From Deltaproteobacteria bacterium (GTDB lineage Bacteria; Myxococcota_A; UBA9042), in the NCBI GenBank assembly GCA_020632665.1, contig JACKFC010000010.1:1-64000 (forward strand): DNA of 64,000 bases, read 5' to 3'. Of the stretch, positions 1-8,366 are shown piece by piece. The notes under the pieces are model-generated. The model ran no database searches. It saw only the letters and a list, made by a program, of their open reading frames with translations, and was not told the origin of the DNA. The translations under genes were made by a program, and so were the position numbers. Every line of letters starts with the position of its first letter. The stretch's first letter is position 1.

Positions 1-1
1 C

Positions 2-208
2 GCCTGGGCCCGTGACCTGCCGGTGGTGATCAACGTCATCGCCTGGAACGGCTGGCCCGGTGCGGCGTTTCGGACTCCGTCGGCGGCGGACGTCGACCGC
101 GCCGTGGCCCGCCTGCGAGCGGCTGGCCTGCGCGTCACGGTGCGGCTGCCGCGTGGCCGGGTCGAGGCCGCGGCCTGTGGCCAGCTGGCGTTGCGAGGGG
201 TCGCATGA
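2..208 (+). CDS. rlmN: RlmN C-terminal end (23S rRNA/tRNA adenine-C2 methyltransferase), 5' partial
   Basis: The reading frame is open from the left edge of the window and ends at TGA 206-208. It encodes the last ~68 residues of a radical-SAM RlmN-type methyltransferase, the family that methylates C2 of adenine 2503 in 23S rRNA (and A37 in some tRNAs). The call rests on the family's terminal pattern: a VINVIAWN-type strand, then a helix with LRAAGLRVTVR, and the ending AACGQLA. The Cys in ACGQL is the conserved C-terminal catalytic cysteine of RlmN. The radical-SAM CxxxCxxC core lies outside the window, so only the tail can be checked. The stop overlaps the hutI start (ATGA), so the two are probably co-transcribed. 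Confidence 0.85.
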   Translation, partial: AWARDLPVVINVIAWNGWPGAAFRTPSAADVDRAVARLRAAGLRVTVRLPRGRVEAAACGQLALRGVA

Positions 209-1494
209 CGAATGGAATGCAGCGGACATTGGTCCGAGGGATCTCGACCCTGCTCACCGGCGAGGGGCCGCTGCGTGGGCCAATTGCGCGCTGGAGCGAC
301 CTCGGTGCGCTGCACGACGCGGCCGTCGTGGTCGCGCATGCGCCCGATGACGCGCGACATGGCGGCGGGCTACACGGGGGCGCGCTGCACGGCGGCACGA
401 TCGCGTGGCTCGGCAGCGCCTCCGACCCGAAGCGCCCGGCCGTCGACGCAGAGCGCGACCTCGGCGGGGCCGTCGTCCTTCCCGGCCTGGTCGACGCGCA
501 TACGCACGCCGTCTTCGCCGGCGACCGCGCCCAGGAGCTGATGCTGCGGCTCGGCGGGGCCTCGTATCAGGAGATCGCCGCGAGCGGCGGCGGCATCGTC
601 CACACCATGGCCGCGACCCGCGCAGCAAGCCCGGAGGCGCTGCGCGACGGCCTGCTGCACCGGCTGCGCGAGATGGCCGCCTGGGGCGCCCGCGTGGTCG
701 AGGTGAAGACGGGGTATGGGCTCGACCTCGCCAGCGAGCTCCGCAGCCTCGACGCCATCGCCGCGGCCCGCGCAGCCCTCGCCGGCCGGATGACGGTGGT
801 CGCGACCGCGATGCCGGCGCACGCCGTGCCGCCCGAGTTCGCCGGGCGCAAGCAGGACTACGTCGCGCTCTGCGCCGAGGAGATCTTGCCCGCGATGGCC
901 GCCCACCCGGCCGCGCCGGCGTTCGTCGACGTCTTCGTCGAGGCTGGCTACTTCGACGTCGCCGACGCCGAGCGCCTCGCCGCGGTCGGCGCCGCGCACG
1001 GGATGCGGCTCAAGGCGCACGTCGACGAATTCGAGCGCGTCGGCGGCCTGCGCTGGGCCATCGACCGCGGCGCCACCAGCGTCGAGCACCTGCTCGCCAG
1101 CGACCCAGCCGACCTCGCAGCCCTCGCCGCCAGCGAGACCGTCGCCGTCGCGCTGCCGCTGGTCTCGGTCTTCCTCGGCCAGCCCTTCGCGGCGATGCGC
1201 GCCCTGGTCGACGCCGGCGGCCTGCTCGCGGTGGCGACCGATTGCAACCCCGGCTCCTCGATGTCGACCAACCTGCTGCTCGCGGCGCAGATGGCCGTCT
1301 TCGGCGGCCGGCTGACTCCGGCCGAGGTCGTCCGCGCGCTGACCCGCGGCGGCGCCCGCGCGCTCGGCTGCCCCGGCGGCTACGACGGCCGGCTGCGGGT
1401 CGGCGGGCCCTTCGTGGCGACGGCGTTCGCCGTTGCGACGCCCGATGCGCTCTTGTACGAGCTCGGCGCGCCGCCGCGGGCGGTTGGGATGTAG
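205..1494 (+). CDS. hutI: Imidazolonepropionase
   Basis: HutI hydrolyses 4-imidazolone-5-propanoate to N-formimino-L-glutamate, the third step of cytoplasmic histidine degradation. The 429-residue product has the usual family length and is an amidohydrolase-fold enzyme. It shows the metal-binding DAHTH (H99, H101) followed by AVFAGDRAQEL, the substrate loop EVKTGYGLD, the KAHVDEF metal/catalytic segment and the late ATDCNPGSS aspartate motif. The ATG at 205 overlaps the rlmN stop. A second in-frame ATG at 217 is possible. The other hut genes are not next to it here. A region of Gly/His-rich sequence (residues ~51-64) is an insertion relative to typical HutI. The final ~150 bp (1341-1494) recur in diverged form at 7565-7712. 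Confidence 0.95.
   Translation: MTNGMQRTLVRGISTLLTGEGPLRGPIARWSDLGALHDAAVVVAHAPDDARHGGGLHGGALHGGTIAWLGSASDPKRPAVDAERDLGGAVVLPGLVDAHTHAVFAGDRAQELMLRLGGASYQEIAASGGGIVHTMAATRAASPEALRDGLLHRLREMAAWGARVVEVKTGYGLDLASELRSLDAIAAARAALAGRMTVVATAMPAHAVPPEFAGRKQDYVALCAEEILPAMAAHPAAPAFVDVFVEAGYFDVADAERLAAVGAAHGMRLKAHVDEFERVGGLRWAIDRGATSVEHLLASDPADLAALAASETVAVALPLVSVFLGQPFAAMRALVDAGGLLAVATDCNPGSSMSTNLLLAAQMAVFGGRLTPAEVVRALTRGGARALGCPGGYDGRLRVGGPFVATAFAVATPDALLYELGAPPRAVGM
1341..1494 (+). repeat. hutI 3'-end direct repeat, intact copy
   Basis: The last 154 nt of hutI match 7565-7712 in the same orientation. By hand alignment I count about 12 mismatches over 148 aligned bases plus one 6-nt deletion just before the stop codon in the distal copy, about 92% identity. 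The two copies bracket the ATPase + MPE-NACHT cassette. The pattern resembles the att-like duplication left when an island integrates into the end of a gene and supplies a replacement 3' end. No integrase is seen between the copies. Confidence 0.85.
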
Positions 1495-1516
1495 TGTTCG
1501 CGTGCGGCGTCGGGGG

Positions 1517-4500
1517 TCATGACTGTCGTGGCCGACGCCGCTTCTTCGCCGGTTTCGACGCTGGCTTCTCGTCGGGCGTCTGCTCGGGCGCGTTGGCGAT
1601 CCGCGCCGCGTGCGCCGGATCGTCGATGCCCGGGTTCCAGGCGTCGATATTGGCGGCGATGGTGGGCCAGCGTGTTCGCGCGCTCTGGAGCATCTCGGCG
1701 TAGAGGTTGTCGAACTCGGCGCTGCCGGCGCCGACGACGCGCCAGCCGCGCAGGATGGCTTGGAGGTCCGGGTCGGTGCCGGGATAGGCGTCGATCGCGG
1801 CAGAGACATCGGCCGCGCGTTGCGGGTCGTCGGGGGCTTCGAGCCAGCGGGTCATGGCGTGGAGGTAGCGGAAGGGCCACTCGGCGAGGAGTTCGGGGGG
1901 CCAGGTGGGTTCTTGGCCGGTTGGGGTGGGCCAGGTGCCGGTGGTGGCCATGGCGTGGAGGGCGCGGGCGAGGGCTTCGTCGGGGGTCCAGGAGTTGTCC
2001 CGGCGACGGATACTCAAGCCATGGTCGAAGAGGATTGCGAATGCTGAGATCAAGCTCCGGGCCGAACCGTCGTTGGTTGGGAGGTCGTGCCCGCTCGAGC
2101 TGCCCGGCTGGTCGTTCCCGTCGTTGTCTGCGTTGCTGCGGCGCCATGCGTAGGAGCGATTGGTGTCCACGAACTTCATCCCATAGTTTCGCGGTCGCGG
2201 CGACTGTTGCTCCCACACAACGAACAGCTCCGACGGACTTGCCCATGAAATGGTGCTGGAAGCGACATGCTCCCCATCGGTTGTTTCGGTTGGCAACGTG
2301 GGCAGCGCATGTGCGGGGCTCAACAATGCACGAGGACGGTAGGCGCGAACCACGGAAGGTTTGGGCACGCCGATGCGAGCCAGGCCGCCGCTCCGTGTCG
2401 CCGCGAGGATCGCGAGTTCCAGGACGAAGACGGCACCATGCAGCGCGAACAACACTGCCGTCGCGGGTGCGCCGCGGAGCAACTCCGGATTCGCGATGAC
2501 GTAGATCGGAGTGTTCGGTGCTGGCGCCATCGAATCCATGGCCGCAGCGCTCGCCGCTCGAAAGGTCGGGAGCACCCAGTCGAGGGCCCACGCGTACTGG
2601 ATGGCGGCCTGGAGCGCGTCGGATCGGCCGGCGACGCAGGTTCCTGCGAACCTCGCGGCGGGCCCTCGAGAACCCAAGCCCATGGTCTGTCCAACCAAAT
2701 TGCTCAGCGGTTCCCCCATGACCAAGCTGGCAATTGCCGGGGCCACCGCGGCTTTCCAGACCGGTAGCTCGTGTTCGGCCATCGCGTCGAAGATATCGGC
2801 GGTGGCAAGCCGGAATTCGGCACGTGCCCGACTCGCTGCCTCGACGACTGGGATCACATGACCCGAGTCGTCAATGACGCCCTCGAGCACCAAATCAAGC
2901 AGCCAGACCGACGCACCATCGTCCTTCTGACACCCCTGCGTGACGAGCGCCGAGGGCAGCGACGGCTTTCGCGGGCATTCCAAAGCGGCAGCATAGAGCG
3001 CGATCTGCCGCGTCGGGCTGTTCCCTGCGAGGGCGATGAGTTCGGCGGCCAAGGCTTCGACCCGAAGCTCGCCGTTCTGCGTCAACCAAGCATGCGCGGC
3101 AAGGTATTCAGCGATCGACAGATGCACGAACTCGAGCGTCCCCGGGCTCGCCTCCACCAACAGCCCGGCCCCCTCGACCATCCACTCCAGCCACCGCTGC
3201 GCCAACCGTTCTCTCGCACCCACGTCGGCAGCCGCCGCCTGGCCGCCGAGCTCCGCGGCGCAGATCTGCACTGCATCATCGAACGAAACCGTGACTGCGG
3301 CCTCGCGATCCTCACGCGCCCCCACAACCCTCCACGCCAGCACTTCACACAACCGCCGCTGCTTCTCGACCGATAATTTCCGAAACACCCGCCCGCCCGC
3401 AGCCGGCCAGGTCTCCAGCAGCGTCTCGACGACCTTCTCCAGCAGCTTCGCGCGGCTCCCAGGTAGCTGGGCGCTGTAGCGATGCACCAGCGCGATCAAC
3501 GTCGCGAGCAGCGGCACGCTCGCCAGATCCGCTGCTGCCGGTGTCCGCTCGATCGCTTGCAGCAACTCCGCCGTCCGCCGCCGCCTTTCCACCGGATCGT
3601 TGGCGATCGCCAGCGCGTACCATCGCTCGACGAATCGCCGCACCCGTTCCGTGTCGAAGGGCCGCAGCTCGAAGTGCTCGAACGGCTCGTGCAGCGATGC
3701 CCGGTCATAGCCGACGATCCGGCTGGTACACAGCATCGCCACCGCCGGCCAGGCCGCCGCCAGCGCCGCTACCTCGTCGCGGATGCCGCTGCGTTGGCTC
3801 TCGACGTGAACCTCATCGAAGCCGTCGATGAACACCGCGACCTTGCCGGCCTCCGCCAACGCACGCAGCGCCGCTTCATCGACCGGAACGCTATAACGCT
3901 CGCGAAACTGCCGGCAGGCAAAGCCGATCAAGCCGCCGTCGCGCTGCAGCAGATAGTCGCGCAGCCGAATCAGCACCGGGACCTTGCCGCGCGTCGCCGC
4001 CGCATGCGCCAGGTAGCGGCAGAGCGTCGACTTGCCCATTCCCGCGCCGCCGAGCACGACGACGTGTGCGGCCTGCGTCTGGTCCGCGAAGAGCCGTCGC
4101 TCCAGCTCCGCCAGGGTCGTCTGCGGCGTCTGTCGTGCGGTCCCCAGCGCCTGCATCCGCTCCCAGCGGACCCAATCGGAATCGCCGTCCGTAGCGCCGT
4201 CGTCCCGTGCAGACTTCGGCTCCTCGAGCACGACCCGCGGCGCGAAATCCTGCGCGACGAACACGTCGGCCAGCCTCGCCGCCGGTCGATTCGCCGCCAC
4301 CGGAATGCCAACGAAGTCGAATGGCTCCAGCACCGCCACCGCCGCGCGTGCCAGCCGATCCTGCAAGCCCTCAATCGCCGGTGGGGCAGCCGAGCCCGCC
4401 GTCACCGCCGGTAGCTGCAGCGTCTGCACACCGTCGCGAATCGCCTTGCCGGCGCTGTTGTCGAGATGCCAATAGCCGCCATCGCGCGGCGACCATCCGA

Positions 4501-5878
4501 GGTACACGATCTCCAACCGCCCGCTCGAAGGCTCGAACCGGCCAACCTGTACCCGCTGCGGACCGGCGCCGCCTTGGTAGAGCGCACCCGCTGCCGAGGT
4601 CACCGACACACCGCCACCGCACAACTGCGCAAGCGTCCGCTCGCGGTGCAGATGCCCGTGCAACACGAAGTGAAATTCACTGGCCAACAGCTCCTCGACG
4701 ACCGCCTGCTCGGATTCGTGCAGCCAACTCAACGGATGATGCAGCAATGCGATCCGCACCATGCAGTCCCGCAACCGCTCGCCGGCTTGGCGTACCTGGC
4801 GCTCGCCCAGCAAAAGATGACCCTTGTCCGAGTCATCGCCGGACAACAGCACCGAGCACAGGCTGGCGACGCCCACGCGCAGGCCATCGATCTCGACGAC
4901 GTCCTCGCGCCACGGCCGGTCGTGCTGCACGCCGCGGGCCGGTCCGAGCATGTCGCTGGTGAACTGGCAGTAGGCCGCGAGGCGCGCGCCCAGCACGCCG
5001 ACGTCGGTCGGATCCCCCAACAACGCGTCGAACTCCGCCAGATCCGCCGTGCCGGCGTCGCCGGCGTAGGCGTTGCGCAGCGCCTTGCCCGCGCGCCCGA
5101 TCGCCTTGCGGTCGACGTCGTGGTTGCCCGGCACCAGGAACAGCCGCTGCCGTGGGTCGACGCCGAGGGCCTGCAGCAGTGCTGCAAACGCCTCGGAGGC
5201 CGCCAGGTACTCGGCGGGCTGGCCACTGGACGCGATATCGCCCGTACAGAAGACCAACGTCGGCTGCAGGTCGCGCTCGCGCAGCAGCTCGGGCAGGTCC
5301 CGCACGAGCTGGCTGATCACCAGCGACTGGCGCCAATCGGTCGCCTGCAGGTGCAGATCCGACAGGTGCAACCAGCACAGCGGCCGGTCCACCGTCACCA
5401 GCCGCTGCGGCTCCGACGGCAACTCGATGCGGGAGCGCAGCACGCTGGCCAGATCTGGCGCCGTCCTCGCGACGTGCTGCCACAAGCCCGCTGGACCCGC
5501 GAGAAAGACCAGACCGGCGTCGTCACGATCGAGGCTGTCGCGGCTCGCCCGCAGCGCCTGGATCCAGCCGTCGAGCGCGTCGAGCCCGTCGGCCTCGACC
5601 CAGAGCAACTTTGCTTCGCGCACGACGCCGTCACGGACCGCCTGCAGGAACGCCCGGGGATCGGCGAATCGAGCGCTCGCGTCGCCGTCGACCGTCGGGC
5701 CGGCTCGCTCGACGCTGCCGGCTTGCTCCAACCGTCGGCGGATCTCCGCGCGCGCCGCCGGCGGACCTTCGACCGTCAAGCAGCGAAATCCACCCTTGAC
5801 GCCGAGATGCCAGTCCAGGTGCGCGATTCGTCGCTCTACTTCTGGCGTAAATACACCTGTCTGGGGTTGCAGAGGCAT
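1517..5878 (-). CDS. Metallophosphoesterase-NACHT STAND protein (copy 1)
   Basis: The 1453-residue protein has four parts. An N-terminal domain of ~160 residues is unrecognised. A calcineurin-like metallophosphoesterase follows at ~167-470 with all expected metal motifs: DLH (D174, H176), GD (213-214), GNHD (251-254), HH (380-381) and GHLH (408-411). A NACHT-type NTPase has Walker A GGAGMGKST (610-618), Walker B FIDGFDE (683-689) and the helical ASVPLLATLIAL segment. The C-terminal ~450 residues are unassigned and end in a basic KPAKKRRRP tail. STAND proteins use NTP-driven oligomerisation to switch on an effector; here the phosphoesterase is the likely effector and the C-terminal half the sensor. 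That role is inference. The start lies 4 nt after the upstream ATPase stop with no clear ribosome site, suggesting translational coupling. A paralogue is at 33394-37497. Confidence 0.85.
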   Translation of the reverse strand: MPLQPQTGVFTPEVERRIAHLDWHLGVKGGFRCLTVEGPPAARAEIRRRLEQAGSVERAGPTVDGDASARFADPRAFLQAVRDGVVREAKLLWVEADGLDALDGWIQALRASRDSLDRDDAGLVFLAGPAGLWQHVARTAPDLASVLRSRIELPSEPQRLVTVDRPLCWLHLSDLHLQATDWRQSLVISQLVRDLPELLRERDLQPTLVFCTGDIASSGQPAEYLAASEAFAALLQALGVDPRQRLFLVPGNHDVDRKAIGRAGKALRNAYAGDAGTADLAEFDALLGDPTDVGVLGARLAAYCQFTSDMLGPARGVQHDRPWREDVVEIDGLRVGVASLCSVLLSGDDSDKGHLLLGERQVRQAGERLRDCMVRIALLHHPLSWLHESEQAVVEELLASEFHFVLHGHLHRERTLAQLCGGGVSVTSAAGALYQGGAGPQRVQVGRFEPSSGRLEIVYLGWSPRDGGYWHLDNSAGKAIRDGVQTLQLPAVTAGSAAPPAIEGLQDRLARAAVAVLEPFDFVGIPVAANRPAARLADVFVAQDFAPRVVLEEPKSARDDGATDGDSDWVRWERMQALGTARQTPQTTLAELERRLFADQTQAAHVVVLGGAGMGKSTLCRYLAHAAATRGKVPVLIRLRDYLLQRDGGLIGFACRQFRERYSVPVDEAALRALAEAGKVAVFIDGFDEVHVESQRSGIRDEVAALAAAWPAVAMLCTSRIVGYDRASLHEPFEHFELRPFDTERVRRFVERWYALAIANDPVERRRRTAELLQAIERTPAAADLASVPLLATLIALVHRYSAQLPGSRAKLLEKVVETLLETWPAAGGRVFRKLSVEKQRRLCEVLAWRVVGAREDREAAVTVSFDDAVQICAAELGGQAAAADVGARERLAQRWLEWMVEGAGLLVEASPGTLEFVHLSIAEYLAAHAWLTQNGELRVEALAAELIALAGNSPTRQIALYAAALECPRKPSLPSALVTQGCQKDDGASVWLLDLVLEGVIDDSGHVIPVVEAASRARAEFRLATADIFDAMAEHELPVWKAAVAPAIASLVMGEPLSNLVGQTMGLGSRGPAARFAGTCVAGRSDALQAAIQYAWALDWVLPTFRAASAAAMDSMAPAPNTPIYVIANPELLRGAPATAVLFALHGAVFVLELAILAATRSGGLARIGVPKPSVVRAYRPRALLSPAHALPTLPTETTDGEHVASSTISWASPSELFVVWEQQSPRPRNYGMKFVDTNRSYAWRRSNADNDGNDQPGSSSGHDLPTNDGSARSLISAFAILFDHGLSIRRRDNSWTPDEALARALHAMATTGTWPTPTGQEPTWPPELLAEWPFRYLHAMTRWLEAPDDPQRAADVSAAIDAYPGTDPDLQAILRGWRVVGAGSAEFDNLYAEMLQSARTRWPTIAANIDAWNPGIDDPAHAARIANAPEQTPDEKPASKPAKKRRRPRQS

Positions 5879-5882
5879 GGCG

Positions 5883-7235
5883 CTAGCGTTCCAGTGTGGC
5901 GCGAACCAATGGATTCACGTCGTACCAGAAGTCACCATTGCAGTACGTCAGCACCAACTCGAGGTCCTGGGCAACGAGCAGATCGTCGATCTGTCCGCTG
6001 TCGAGGCGCGTCACGTCGCCGTCTGCGTTGATCGCGCGCAAGATCCCGGCGTTCGCCCGGGCCGCCTGGCGCGTGAACATGCCGTGGTTCTCGATGGCGT
6101 CCTCGGACCTGTGGAGCGGAATCGGCAGCTCGAACTCCCCCGCGGCGTTCTTCGAGCCCTTCATCAGCACATCGGCCGCAATGGCAAGCAGGTTGCGCAG
6201 ATGTCCGCCACTGGCGAAGGCGATCGCGCGCTGCGCGTCCGGGTCGAAGAGCGCCGCGACATCGATGCGCCTTGCCAACACCTCGACCAGGGCGTCGCAA
6301 CCGATCCCGTCGACTGCATCGACAGCTCGCGGCGGCGGCGGCGAGACACGCACACAGCTCAACTGGACCAGGTGGAACATGGACCGCAACTGCGGCGCGA
6401 CGACGAATGTCTGCGGTGGCACCACATAGACCACGTGAGCGCCGGCGATGCTCAGAACCTCTCCATACTGCACGAAGAAGTCTGCGAAGCGGCGATAGGC
6501 TGCAGCGGTCTTGTCGACGAGCTGGTGCAGCTTCTCGAGGCCGTCGATCAGCAGGACTGGCCGCGCAGTACCGAAGCTGGCAATCAACTCCGCGAAGAAT
6601 GCTTCAAACGCATGGAAGACATCGCCACGTTGCCGGGCAAGCGCGCCGGCGAGGCGGTCATGGAAGGTAGCGCCGCCGCGGAGATTGACCTTCAGCCATT
6701 TCAGGTCGACTTCGCCGCTCAACTCGGCATCGACCTTCTCCAGCGCAGCACGAATGCGTCCTAGGAAGCTGGTCCAGGCGCCGAGCGTTTCTGCTCCCTT
6801 GACCTGCAGCGCCGCGCCTTGCTCTCCGACCGCAACCGCCAATGTCACCAACAGCGTCTCGATCGTCACCGGCCCGGTACCGTCATGGTAGCCGAGCGCG
6901 TCGACGGCGATCACCGGGAACTCCCGACTCAGCGCTTGCCGCAACTGCAGCAAGATGGTCGTCTTTCCGGAGCCGCGAAAGCCAGCGAGGAGTTGCGCGG
7001 AGTCCGTGCCTGCGCGTGTGGCGAAGCGGATCTGGCTCTCCAACGCTGCGAGCGCCGGCTGTCCGCGAATGAGCACCTGGCGGCCACGCGCCCCTGTCGG
7101 CTCGCTACTGTCCCGCATCCGCGGCGCGTCCAAGTCGACCCAGTTCTCGCTGGAAGAGGCGCCGTCGATCCGCTCCCTGTCGTGCTGGAGTGTGGCCCAT
7201 GCCTCGTGGACGAGATCCTCCGGAGACTTCTTCAT
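5883..7235 (-). CDS. P-loop ATPase partner of MPE-NACHT protein (copy 1)
   Basis: The 450-residue cytoplasmic ATPase has Walker A GFRGSGKT (85-92), Walker B LLIDGLE (228-234), a sensor-like stretch HVVYVVPPQT and an arginine-containing FASGGHLRNLL segment, consistent with an AAA/ORC-like P-loop NTPase. It ends with a distinctive YCNGDFWYDVNPLVRATL motif that recurs almost unchanged in the second cassette (YANGDLWYDVHPLVRSVL). ATG 7235 is preceded by GAGG with 6-nt spacing. It is the first gene of a two-gene unit with the downstream MPE-NACHT gene (4-nt gap). The linkage, found twice in this window, implies that the two proteins act together, perhaps as regulator or sensor plus effector. The function is not known to me. 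Confidence 0.85.
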   Translation of the reverse strand: MKKSPEDLVHEAWATLQHDRERIDGASSSENWVDLDAPRMRDSSEPTGARGRQVLIRGQPALAALESQIRFATRAGTDSAQLLAGFRGSGKTTILLQLRQALSREFPVIAVDALGYHDGTGPVTIETLLVTLAVAVGEQGAALQVKGAETLGAWTSFLGRIRAALEKVDAELSGEVDLKWLKVNLRGGATFHDRLAGALARQRGDVFHAFEAFFAELIASFGTARPVLLIDGLEKLHQLVDKTAAAYRRFADFFVQYGEVLSIAGAHVVYVVPPQTFVVAPQLRSMFHLVQLSCVRVSPPPPRAVDAVDGIGCDALVEVLARRIDVAALFDPDAQRAIAFASGGHLRNLLAIAADVLMKGSKNAAGEFELPIPLHRSEDAIENHGMFTRQAARANAGILRAINADGDVTRLDSGQIDDLLVAQDLELVLTYCNGDFWYDVNPLVRATLER

Positions 7236-7564
7236 CTACGTCCTCGCAGCAGTCGGCCCGATGCAACGGCCCGCAGTCGGGCGGGACCTTGCCGGGGCTG
7301 CCGGCTGAATCGGACCCCTCCCCGGCAGGCTGCAACGCGACCGGTAGGCCGTCAACGTCGATCCGCCGCCCCTCCCTGATCGCCGCAGCACGCCGAACCA
7401 CGGCGTCGCCACTTCACGCATGGCCCGTCTCGACGCCGCCTCGAAGCGGACCGAGTGCGCCGCGCGTGCCGTCTGTGATTCGAGGGCGCCGTCGTTCCAT
7501 GGCCGGCTCGTCGCGTCGTCCGGGTCTGCGGTTCGATCGGACTTCTCCATGCCCATCCGGAGCT
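7236..7564. other. Gene-free stretch upstream of cassette 1
   Basis: These 329 bases separate the ATPase start from the hutI 3'-end copy. Several open frames cross them, but none has a family I recognise or a convincing start signal. One minus-strand frame ending at 7236 (from an internal ATG at about 7550) could encode ~100 Arg-rich residues, which I regard as unlikely. The stretch probably holds the cassette promoter. I see no integrase or transposase remnant in it. Confidence 0.4.
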
Positions 7565-7712
7565 GACCCGCGGCGGCGCCCGCGCGCCCGGCTGCCCCGG
7601 TGGTTGCGACGCCCGGCTGCGGGTCGGCGGGCCCTTCGTCGCGACGGCGCTCGCCGTTGGGACGCCCCATGCGCTCTTCTACGAGCTCGGGGCGCCGCCA
7701 CGGGCGATGTAG
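7565..7712 (+). pseudogene. hutI 3'-terminal fragment (second copy)
   Basis: This fragment matches the last ~150 bp of hutI, in the same orientation, and still reads through to a TAG stop in the hutI frame. It encodes the last ~48 residues, including TRGGAR and YELGAPPRA. There are about 12 substitutions and a 6-nt deletion against 1341-1494. It has no start or body, so it is a remnant and not a gene. Its stop (7710-7712) abuts the RloB-like stop at 7713. Together with the intact end it brackets the MPE-NACHT cassette, and it may be the original hutI end displaced by insertion, or the end brought in by the element. Confidence 0.85.
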
Positions 7713-8366
7713 CTAGGTGGCACGATCAAGCAGGAGGCGAACCACCTGCGCCACGCCCGTGCTCGGATTCGGCCAGCGCGCCAGACCCACGGCGCCCGGA
7801 TCAGGTTGAAGCGCTGCGGCGCGAGCTATCGCGACCTCGGTCAGCGGAGTTGTCGGGTCGATGTGAAGTTCTCGGAAGTATCCCTTGGCCTTGTCATAGG
7901 CCGCGAGGTGTTGCCGCAGGGCATGAATCGCTTGCTTCGCTGTCAACGGCGCGCGCTGTTCGACAAAGTGCAGCAGGTACCAAAGCTCGAAGCTCGGGTT
8001 GCTGATCGCGAGTTGGATGTCCCTTCGTTGTGCAAGGCGAACGGCGTCGTCCCACCGCCTGCGTTGCGCCTCGGATTGCCAATGCTCGTCACCGTCCAAG
8101 ATCGCGAATGCCGCGTCGCCCTTGGTCCAACGGCGCTGGGTGCGCAGGTCGTCGACGTGGTCTACGACTTGTTCGACGATTCTTAGTGGATCGGTGGTGT
8201 CGTGGCGTAGGATGCGGATATTGAGCGCGGCGTCACGAAGGTACGACTTGACGGCTCGGAAATTCGCCGGCTCGGTCTTGCGGCCCTCGCACGCGAGAAC
8301 CACCTTGCTGCGAGGTCTCCGGCTCGCCACCGGCCGCTGGAAGCTGCTACGGCCCATCGTCGACAC
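7713..8366 (-). CDS. RloB-like protein
   Basis: The 217-residue protein belongs to the RloB family. It opens with a strand-plus-glutamate motif (VVLACEGRKTEP), has an acidic ILDGDEH segment and the family hallmark NPSFELWYLLHF. These positions resemble the acidic sites of the TOPRIM-like/OLD nuclease fold, so a nuclease role is likely but not demonstrated. The start at ATG 8366 (or ATG 8357) overlaps the end of the RloA-like gene by ~10-20 nt, so the two are one operon and probably translationally coupled. RloA/RloB pairs are found in restriction and defence loci. Its stop touches the hutI fragment stop. Confidence 0.85.
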   Translation of the reverse strand: MSTMGRSSFQRPVASRRPRSKVVLACEGRKTEPANFRAVKSYLRDAALNIRILRHDTTDPLRIVEQVVDHVDDLRTQRRWTKGDAAFAILDGDEHWQSEAQRRRWDDAVRLAQRRDIQLAISNPSFELWYLLHFVEQRAPLTAKQAIHALRQHLAAYDKAKGYFRELHIDPTTPLTEVAIARAAALQPDPGAVGLARWPNPSTGVAQVVRLLLDRAT

